Shown here: piece after piece, positions 55,500 to 64,000 of the stretch
Layout of the letters: the number at the start of each line of letters is the position of its first letter
Position numbering within the stretch: position 1 is the first letter of the stretch
Assembly: GCA_019426215.1 (NCBI GenBank)
Contig: CM033399.1
Coordinates: 30,823,022-30,887,021, forward strand
Source: Buddleja alternifolia
Lineage: Eukaryota > Streptophyta > Magnoliopsida > Lamiales > Scrophulariaceae
Direction: 5' to 3'
Length of the DNA stretch: 64,000 bases
Notes under the pieces: model-generated
What the model was told of the DNA's origin: nothing
Seen by the model: only the letters and a program-made list of their open reading frames with translations
The model's database searches: none
Translations under genes and position numbers: made by a program

Positions 55500-56025
55500 A
55501 TGAGTTATAAAAAGCACTGCACCCCCTCGAAAATCTTGGCTATAGGACTTTCCCCCTTAAATCATAAAAGAGCGATCACGTTCCTTATAAATTTAGCATT
55601 AGTAGCGCTTTGCCCCAAATATTATTTTTCGGGCTAAAATTGCATTAGAAAGCCTGCACTTGCTACCTTGAAAGTTATAACTGTATTTACCTGTTACAAT
55701 TTTTGTTGCCTGCTCATTTTTAATTAATCTTAATTTATGCCCTTTAATGTAGCTCTCTAGACACAGTCGAAGAAGATTGGACCGAGGATCACAGTGGAAG
55801 AAAGAAAAGATTGGGGGAGTAATGGGTAAAGACATTTATGCCCTTTAATGTAGCTCTCTAGACACCTGCGGGCCTCCATATGTAATTTTAGCCCGAAAAT
55901 TAATATTCGGGGCAAAGTGCTACTAAGGCTAAATTTATAAGAGGCATGATCTCTTTTTTATGATCTTGAGGGGGGAAGTGCTATAGCCAAGATTTTCAAG
56001 GGGGTGAAGTGCTATTTGCCCTAAA
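55500..56025. repeat. Large imperfect inverted repeat (foldback element)
   Basis: The left arm 55508-55655 and right arm 55870-56020 are reverse complements with scattered differences, for example AAAATCTTGGCTATAG against CTATAGCCAAGATTTT and TTTCGGGCTAAAATT against AATTTTAGCCCGAAA. The centre has a 31-bp direct repeat (TTATGCCCTTTAATGTAGC) at 55735-55764 and 55835-55865. No TSD was found. It is probably a non-autonomous DNA transposon. Confidence 0.75.
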
Positions 56026-56029
56026 AGTA

Positions 56030-57180
56030 TAACGGCATTCTCATATTTTTAGATAGTGTAAGGGGCAAAGTGCTATTACAAGTGAAAACCAGCTCTTAAC
56101 ATTAAAACATGGAGTATAATGTAGTAGATTTGGTGCTGTAATCGATGCTAAATTAAATGTTCAATAAGTTTAAAAGTACATAAAAATAAAAATACTATTT
56201 CAGCATTTATGGTTAATCAGAAATAAAAGCCAAATCTTTACTTCATTTACAAGACCTAATTAATGCACGTCTGGAGTGCAACTAACTAGTAGCTTCGTGG
56301 AAGACATGCCACTTTGATTTATGTGCTAATATCACACTAATAAAAATGTTAAGACTACTTAAATATTGTTGAAGTACAAATGCATTAATTGATGAAGCAA
56401 TTTGAACTAAATTATTTAATTTCAACGTGATATTTAATCGATAGTTCAAATTTATAGCCGTTTCTCAAGTGTTCATACCCAAATTTTGCGCCAACAATTG
56501 ACTTTGCAGATTAATTATTTAAAATAACGAGTAAAAATTACGAAAATGTTATGTGGGAATTGAACTAATAAATTAATTAGCTGAGTTTTTGTCTGAATTT
56601 TGAAAATCAATTAATTTTCAAATGTATAGTGGGGTGGTTAGCTAGGGTTTGAATTATTAACAATTATTTAGTGTGAATGCTCTAAAATTTCAAATGAACA
56701 CCCCAAACTCTGAAGAAGAAAAAGAAGTGGAAACAGTATTTTTGGAGACATTTTTTGGTCTCCATTATCTACTACAAAGCACTGCTTATAATATGGGAGA
56801 ACCCTTTTTCTCTAGTGTCCACCTTAGTTACATTACAAATATCTAACCATTATAATTTCACTCCACTATGTATTTTATATTCAAATTTGTGTAATTGAAT
56901 CAATTCGAGCTGCAGAAGATATTGATCGATTACGATTTATATATTTTACTTACCTTGAAATTATAGTATGATTGTTAAACATGTCGAGTGTAAAACTGTA
57001 AATGAGCTTTAATCGAACAAAATATCAAACATGTTTTTTTCATTTTTTATATTTTAATTAATAGAGTCCACTTCAAACCAAATCTCAAATTTTATCTAAC
57101 TAAAACAAGTGAAAAACATAAATAACAACAAATAAGTGATTTCTATATATTATAGAACTAAATTTCTTCCACACTCTCAA
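56030..57180. other. AT-rich intergenic DNA, nothing recognised
   Basis: No gene or bounded repeat found. Confidence 0.4.
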
Positions 57181-57188
57181 TATGTAAC

Positions 57189-57561
57189 CAGGGACGGAGG
57201 GGGGGGGGGGGGGGGGGGCCCCCCCCAATTTTGACAAATTATTTTTTTACTTTACAAAATATTTTATATTTAAATTTCGCTCCACATCCTCAAAATCGAA
57301 AAATATCGCTCTTCCTCCCTTTTTATTGAGTTCGCCCCCTCCAAAACCAAAACACTGACTATAACGAAAGAGATATAAGAGTATAAATATGTCAAAACTT
57401 GTAATTGAACATAATTCCTTATTATATTTTTTCCAATAAACATGGCGTACCGTCCCCCGCACCCCACTTGAATCCTTCGTCTACTTGGCCAAAAAAAAAA
57501 AACGTACAGTTATATCACAACAATTTCGCCCCCCTCAATAAAATTTCTGGCTTTGTCCTTG
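57189..57561. mobile_element. hAT MITE (copy 2 of the 33780 family)
   Basis: CAGGGACGGAG at the left, a run of G then C, and CTGGCTTTGTCCTTG at the right. It aligns through its length with 33780-34134. Flanks TATGTAAC (57181-57188) and TATCTCAC (57562-57569) agree at six of eight positions. Confidence 0.8.
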
Positions 57562-57702
57562 TATCTCACACTCCTTGAGTGTGTCCATAACGCTATTAAA
57601 TTCGAGTACACATATATATACACACTCATTCGACTTCTCTTATTTTGTATGCCTAACAACATATTGGTACAAGCTATTAATGACTGAATTTATGTTTCTA
57701 AC

Positions 57703-57981
57703 ATGGATTTGAACACTTTATTAATATTAACAAAAGAGAGAGAGATGCGAGCCTTTCCCAAAGGACCACCAAGTGTCACTTTAAGGCTACAGAAAAGTAT
57801 CAGGACCACTGGGTACCAACCGGCTGAGCCGGTTTCAATCGGTGGAGAAGTCTTGATGGGAACACCAAAAGTAACACCCGGAAACCGGTCACCTCCAGTG
57901 GTGGGAACTATTGCCGTCACCGTAACAAAACCGACGACAGCCGGTAATCACGGAGACCTGCCCTTTTTGACCTATCTATGA
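57703..57981 (+). other. GC-richer open segment, uncharacterised
   Basis: Positions 57740-57965 are clearly less AT-rich than the surrounding kilobases and stay open on both strands. The plus frame gives 92 residues (FPKGPPSVTLRLQKSIRTTG, then PAEPVSIGGEVLMGTPKVT). The minus frame (57690 to about 57945) gives VPTTGGDRFPGVTFGVPIKT and ETGSAGWYPVVLILF. I recognise neither. It may be a decayed exon, a captured gene fragment or part of an unannotated gene. The strand is undecided. Confidence 0.3.
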
Positions 57982-57989
57982 CGTGTTCA

Positions 57990-59630
57990 GATTTAGTGTT
58001 TTTATACTTTTATCGAGGGGGAAAAAATAAAATAGGAAATTGTAGACGTACTTTTCTTTTTCTTTTATTGACTTTTTTAAAAGTGCACAAGAAAATAGAG
58101 ATTATATATATATCTTTTCGGTGGCCGTTGATTGCGGTTGGGAATAAAGTGTTTGCTAGTGTGACCGCAATTACTTTTTAGCCTCTTCCCTTTTGGCATT
58201 TTCTTCTTTTTTTCTTATGGAAATTATGTTATAAAGAAATAAAGATTAATCAACTTTTTTTTTTTCCTTCCTAGGTAATTAATTTTATTTATTTTTATCT
58301 AATTTTGGATTGTAAGAAATAACATTTGTAAATAACATTTGTCTAGTACACTATTGGGATTGATTTGGTGTTTGAATGGTGTTCTTTTAGTAATTATAGG
58401 CTTAATTAGCAAACCATAACTTTTGTACTTAATATTAATATCTTAATTTACACATCCCGATATATGTAGAAACAATTATAATGTGGAGAAAAAGCTATTT
58501 TTTTTTTCTATATCACTTTTTTTTGTGGTCTTCTATTATGTGTAGGGTTATACATGAATCAAGTAGAATCGAATAAAGTATTGTTCAAGTTTATTTGAAT
58601 TACTAATTTCAAAATTTTGTTTGAACTTAATTTGATTGTCAATAGTATTGAGCTCGTACGAGCTTTAACTGATCCTAACACGAATCAAGCTTAAATAGCT
58701 TGATTATTTTGCATATATTTTGTCATTTTTTAATTAATTGAGCTGACCTTGAGTCGAACTTCGACACTTATTGAACAAGAAAATATGTTCAGGCTTAGTT
58801 TGTTATGTTAACTGAATTGAGTTGTGGTCGAAGGTCTCGACGCTGGCTCATAAACCATTTTATGAAAAAAAAAAAAACCATTGCATAAATAAATCTCCTT
58901 TAAATTATATAATTATTTAATTATAAAATTAAGTTTTGAGTTTGTATAGGAAAAAGTAGCTCGAATAGTTAACATTATTAGCTTAAATTAAGTTCTACAT
59001 AAAAAAGTAATTAACCTTTATTTATCTTCTCAATCCTCACAATGTAGACTAATGTTTGTCTTATTGTCGTCGAACTTAAGAACTTTTAATATCAAGTGTA
59101 CTAAACATTGCATTTGGATGTATTAAGATTAATTTCTATTGGTATTATTCCATGTTAATTTATTTTTTCCACTTAAAAAAAGAAGAGATAAACGGACAAA
59201 AAGTGGGACAAATTTTTTATAGCCGAATGACCCGCTCCGTTTTGACCGGCTGTGAAAAATTTTTTGGTAAGAATTGACCGGCTGTAAACGGTAAAAGAAT
59301 ATTAACAGAAAGGTGTCGGTGGTCATGTTATAAAATGTGAATGCCAGATAGAAAATTAAATGGTCGTGGGTGTTGTGTGTTGGGTTAACGAATCATATTA
59401 CAACTTGGGTGACCCATAATAAGACAGTGAATTGACAGTTTCATCCTCGTACTATAAATTTGGTGCAAACTGGAAAAGAGCAATTTTTTTTTTTAAAGGA
59501 ATACAATTTAGACAACAAGAAATAATATGCTAGAATGAATTATTTTGGGAATTTTGTGCTACAAGCTAGCATAAATAAAAGAAAAGATAAAGTAAAAATT
59601 ACTATTGAAAATTTAATTCAAGGCTATATA
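57990..59630. other. AT-rich intergenic DNA with a hAT-like fragment
   Basis: No gene is found. The stretch from about 58540 (TAGGGTTATACATGAATCAAG) to 58760, with TTGAGCTCGTACGAGC, resembles the AGCTCGAG hAT elements, but no closing end or TSD was found. Confidence 0.35.
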
Positions 59631-60206
59631 TATATAGGGTCAAGATCTAATACATACTCTCTCTTAGATAAAATCTAAGACCCAATATACACCATTGAAT
59701 ACATTAAATCCAACAGTCCAAAAAATAAGGAAGAAACAGACAGGAAAAAATGAAAAATAGGGATTAGGGGTATAATGGACAAAATGGCAAAATTATACAT
59801 CACCCATTTACCAAAAATAACGGCAGTCATCTCCTGCAATCTCTCAAAAAATTGATACCCACGAACTCAGCCATTTATTATCACAAATCTCAGCCCAAGA
59901 TTAACGCAATCAATTTATAGAATCGTATTAACCTCAGATTTCGTTCTATTATTACAAAAAAATAATTCTGAACTCTAAAATTTCTGGAAAATCGAGATTG
60001 CAAACCCAAAATCTGAAAATATTGAATTTCTGTTGTTCTTCGAACAAATATTGTATAAATATTTGTTTTTTGAGTTACAATGAGTGTTGTTGTTGATTTG
60101 CTGTCTAAATAATGTGATTTTGTTTAGTTTATATGCATATTTGAGTAATATATACTGTATATTATTACATTATTTTGTTCATTCTAACTGTATAATATAC
60201 AAAAAT

Positions 60207-60655
60207 GCGATGTATAATGATTTGTATTGTAGTGTATAATAATAAATCTAATGTATAATCTGTTATACCATTCTATATAGTTGTGTATAAAATTCACAGT
60301 GTGTAATGGTTTGTATGGTAGTGTATAATAATGAATCTAATCTATAATCTGTTATATATATAGTTGTGTATATAATTCACAGTGTATAATGGTTTGTATT
60401 GTAGTGTATAATGATTTGTATTGTAGTGTATAATGGTTTGTATTGTAGTGTATAATAATGAATCTAATCTATAATTTGTTATACCATTTTATATAGTTGT
60501 GTATAAAATTCACAGTGTATAATGGTTTGTATTGTAATGTATAGTAATGAATCTAATCTACAATCTGTTATACCATTCTATATAGTTGTGTATAAAATTC
60601 ACAGTGTATAATGGTTTGTATTGTAGTGTATAATGGTTTGTTATTGTAGTGTATA
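60207..60655. repeat. Tandem array, unit about 89 bp, rich in TGTATAAT
   Basis: About four to five diverged copies of a unit containing TGTATAATGGTTTGTATTG, AATGAATCTAATCTATAAT and CATTCTATATAGTTGTG. The GTGTATAATGGTTTGTATTG sub-unit is itself repeated in places (60380-60440, 60605-60660). Confidence 0.85.
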
Positions 60656-60862
60656 ATGGTCCGTTATAGAGAAATAAAGAGAAACTCATTTGTTCAAATT
60701 CACTCTATCTATTACATTAGATCAGTTGCTTAATGATGATTTGCAGACTCATAATTGATAACAGAAGAAGAATTCAGAAAAAATTGAATTGAAAACAGAA
60801 AAAGATGATGAATAGGGATTCGATTTCTGCATATCCTTCGATCTTTACAGCGCCGATCTCGA

Positions 60863-61049
60863 ATTTTACTGGAAAACAACCGATTTGATGATGAATTGAG
60901 GGGAAAAAAACAATATCTCGTATCAATTTTGTTGGAAAACAACCGATTTGATGATGAATTGAACGGGTAAAACGATATCTCGAATCAATTTTGTTGGAAA
61001 ACAACCGATTTGATGATGAATTGAATGGGTAAAAAAATATCTCTTATCA
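60863..61049. repeat. 62-bp tandem repeat, three copies
   Basis: Units at 60863-60925 (63 bp), 60926-60987 and 60988-61049, then a short partial. Each contains GGAAAACAACCGATTTGATG and ends in ATATCTC with an ATCA. Confidence 0.93.
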
Positions 61050-61320
61050 ATTTTGCTGATATATGTGATTATGAAAAGAATATAATGAAATCGGTTATGG
61101 CGCGTGAAACTGGGGATTTGATTTGATACTGTGTATTAAATTAAATCTGTTAGTTATAATTTAATGACTAAAATGCCCTTTACATAATTAAAACAAATTA
61201 TTAAATCAGTTAAATGTCTTAAATGTAGACCTTGGGATCAAATTGAATCAAAGGCTTAGATTGAGTCTTATATCTTACTTAATGGCAAGGGATGTATTTG
61301 ATTTATACCCTATATATATA

Positions 61321-62670
61321 TATATATATAAGGTGTCCTTTTGGATACAATTATATATATGAGAGGTATCTACCAACTTCTACATATTTATTTCATGTAT
61401 TTTTCCCTTATTGAAACCAGATTACATTAGAAAAACATTGAAAATTGATATTTTATTTAATATTTTTCTCATTTGGAGGTTGTGTTTGGATTGGAATACT
61501 TGGATACAAAAAATTGATATGAAAATAAGAATTCATGTAAACTCTAGTATAAAATAGATTTAATCCATCATAATAATTAATCAATTATTTGTATTTTTAC
61601 ATTCAAAATAGCTCAAAGTCATGGAGACATTTTTTTTTTTAACTTAGTCCTTTCTTTTTTTTAAAAAAAACACTGCATATATTATATTTATTCTGTTTAT
61701 CATAATTATATAAAGCATTTTGAGTTTTTAAGGAGTGTTCATTAACAATTCCATTTTTGAAGAGGTGATTAAAAGTGACAAAGAATCGAAAACTGATATT
61801 TGCAAACACAAGTGGAGAGTGAAAAAAGTTCAAGATTTTTTTTTTTAAAAAAGTGATTAAAAGCGAACTTATAATTGAAAAATACAATATTAACCTTGAA
61901 ATAAAACTATTTCTTTTACCCTAACAAGTCTTTAGGTTCAAATTCTACTGAAAGTTTTAAATATTGAAATGTATTTGAGAATAAATATGACAAAAATAAC
62001 TTTGATTAATTATAAAAGCATTATAACCAGTTTGAAGCACACCATGAAGTTATTATGGCACTGAGAGTTAGAAAAATATGAATTTCAAATTCATAAGACA
62101 AATATTGAGCTTATTTGCATGATTTTAAGTTACAATGATTTTTGAATTTTTTTAATACTCATTTTGAACTTTAGTAATTATTATATTAAATTTCAAATCT
62201 ACCGCCAAATTTAGAGTCTTGAAACTATTATTCCAAAAACAATCTAAAATTTTGCAAATGACCCTATTTCAATGTAATAAGTTATTTAGAACGTATCCAA
62301 GTAATTCTTATGAAGCCTTGAAACTCCATAATTATGTACGATTATAATAGCACATACACGGCGGACAAATGTTACGACTAATTAACTTACTGTTTATGGT
62401 TATCATAAAGCTTCCGAAAATGATCAAAGATATCCTTAACCTAAAAACTATATCAATGTCAATACATTGGTGCATACCAACAACCATTGCATTGACCTAG
62501 TAGTATTCACCTCCAACTTTTGAGTGGGGTCTTGAGTTATAAAATCAAGAGCCACAAAATGTTGTGCATGAGTATGTATGGGTAAGATAAAATATAATGG
62601 TATATAACTAGACCATTAGATCAAGATAAAATATAATGGTGAGGTATGAAATCTGGACTCTATCGCCTAT
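61321..62670. other. AT-rich intergenic DNA, nothing recognised
   Basis: No gene or bounded repeat found. Confidence 0.4.
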
Positions 62671-62678
62671 ATTATGTG

Positions 62679-63911
62679 TAGGGGTGTACGCAGTGCGGGT
62701 TGGGGCACTTTTACTTTTTTTTGGTCAGCCCCAATCTTCGCGGTTTTGGGAGATCTTAGCCCAAGCCGATCTGACAAGCCTCAAACCCGAACTTGGCAGT
62801 CTACTCGGGTTGGGGTGGGTTGGGGCAGTCTTTGCGAATTTTAATGATACGAAAATTGTTCAAAAATTGCATTTCCAAAACATTGCATTCTTGCTTATTA
62901 TGATGAGCTACAGAAGATCAAGAAGGCTTGTGGAGTAAATGTATGCTCAATAATATTATGATATTTAAAGAGTCAAGGTTCTATTAACAATATCATTCAT
63001 GAGCAACGCTTAAATTTGCAGTGTCCTGATTTGGTGCCTCAAGCACACAAATATTTAACTTACTAACAAATCACAAGATTTAATTTTTCATTTTATTTTC
63101 AGAACGAAACTATCATGTTACTCATACTCATCCTTAATTTGACTAGGAATTTTGTTACTAAAATAGTATAAATGACTATATTTGAGTTCTTATAGGTATT
63201 AGTTGATCAAAGAATTTGTATCAAACCTACAAATATAGAAAAAAAACTATAATAAATATAATATATTGAAATACGTTATGCAAAAAAATGTAGTTTAGTG
63301 TTGAAGCGCAAATATAGAGCTGCTTTCCTTTCCATGACAGTGAGAAATTTCTATTTAACAGATTGTTGCAATAGAATTAATTAATAAGTATTATTAAGTA
63401 TCATGTATATAAAAACTATAAAGACAATGTAGTGGTGTATTGCTACTAAAATTAATGAGTAATTATTAAAGACTATATATGTTAAAGATTAATTAATTAA
63501 TATATATATACATGTTACTAATATTAATAAGTAATTATTAAAGACTATACATGTTAAAGGATAATTAATATATATGTATATGTGTGTGTATACATATACA
63601 TATTGATCTATTGTTGTTTTATATGTTTTTATATTCATATTTTGATATAAATAATCAATACAATATATGATATTGATACCAATTTTAAACAATGGTTGAT
63701 AAAATTTACAACAACTACGCGAAGGAGTAATTATATAAGTATATTTGTATGTATTGCGGATGAGTGCGGCTTATGCGGTTTATATAAATGAAAACTTTAA
63801 CCCGATTGAATTTTTTTTAAATCAACTCGATATCGACTCATACGACCTTCAACCTGCTAAATGTGACGCGGTGTAAGTTTAGGGTGGTTTTGCGATTTTG
63901 TTAACACCCTA
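62679..63911. mobile_element. hAT element, non-autonomous, 1.2 kb
   Basis: Ends TAGGGGTGTACG and (right) AACACCCTA are inverted. A perfect 8-bp duplication ATTATGTG lies at 62671-62678 and 63912-63919. Subterminal GGGTTGGGGC and GTGCGG motifs lie near the ends. A 100-codon frame at 62636-62938 crosses the left end and has no transposase domain. Confidence 0.88.
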
Positions 63912-64000
63912 ATTATGTGATACTTTAACAAAAATTATTGGTCCATCCAACAAATCAGACTTTTCTCAACTTCAGCTGCACAAAGTAAATGGAAATCCTC

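Larger units (their letters stand above)
59637..61310. mobile_element. Mutator-like TIR element with internal tandem arrays, 1.7 kb
   Basis: The left end GGGTCAAGATCTAATACAT and the reverse complement of the right end GGGTATAAATCAAATACAT are inverted, with similarity continuing about 75 bases. It lies in a TA-rich site that gives TATATATA on both sides. Inside are an 89-bp tandem array (about 60207-60655), a segment shared with 42735-42905, and a 62-bp tandem array (60863-61049). No transposase is recognised. Confidence 0.7.

Overview
This window looks like nuclear DNA from a flowering plant, probably a eudicot. It is strongly AT-rich and has GT-AG spliced exons. It is packed with plant Ty1/copia, Ty3/gypsy, LINE, SINE, hAT, Mutator-like and Harbinger-like elements. 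No CRISPR arrays, operons, rRNA or tRNA genes are visible, and no species can be named from the sequence. Most apparent open reading frames are pieces of broken transposon proteins.

Only one host protein-coding gene is well supported. It is a spliced, plus-strand gene with its start codon at 13492 and stop ending at 17399. Four coding exons give a 330-residue secretory, single-pass membrane protein of the plant DUF7356-like type. There is a probable 5' UTR intron, and the 2.1 kb third intron carries an almost perfect 38-bp inverted repeat. A GC-richer open segment at 57.7-58.0 kb is the only other stretch that looks coding, and its status is unresolved.

Left part (0.8-12.5 kb): a decayed copia gag is split by a Ty3/gypsy element at 1513-8062 (duplicated site GCCGT). 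Its 5' LTR carries a Harbinger-like MITE and its 3' LTR carries a hAT MITE. Then come a LINE tail, a repeat-rich tract with a 33-bp minisatellite, a Mutator-like foldback element and a SINE. Middle part (18.5-32 kb): a small foldback MITE, then a copia element with 164-bp LTRs at 20727-24745 (site GTATT). After that come hAT MITEs, four SINE copies or fragments and a Mutator-like MITE. A degenerate but recently mobile copia derivative at 28248-31408 sits inside one of the hAT MITEs.

The 33.7-40.4 kb stretch is a LINE with a poly(A) tail and a 10-bp target duplication. It lacks its reverse transcriptase and holds three clean later insertions: a hAT MITE at the ORF1 start codon, a 1.6 kb solo LTR and a second hAT MITE. 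Removing each one with a single target-site copy restores the LINE reading frame. From 41 to 47 kb there are four copies of an unrecognised, coding-free, poly(A)-tailed repeat of about 0.55-0.6 kb ('family D'), two with 11-12 bp target duplications. The right part (47-64 kb) is AT-rich DNA with a second Mutator-like foldback copy, a solo LTR split by a MITE, a large inverted-repeat element, hAT MITEs, and a 1.7 kb terminal-inverted-repeat element with two internal tandem arrays. That last element shares about 175 bp with a hAT-like element at 42 kb.

The most notable signals are the family D retroposon, the intronic inverted repeat, the segment shared between two otherwise different DNA elements, and the TGAGTCA array in the promoter of the derived copia LTR.
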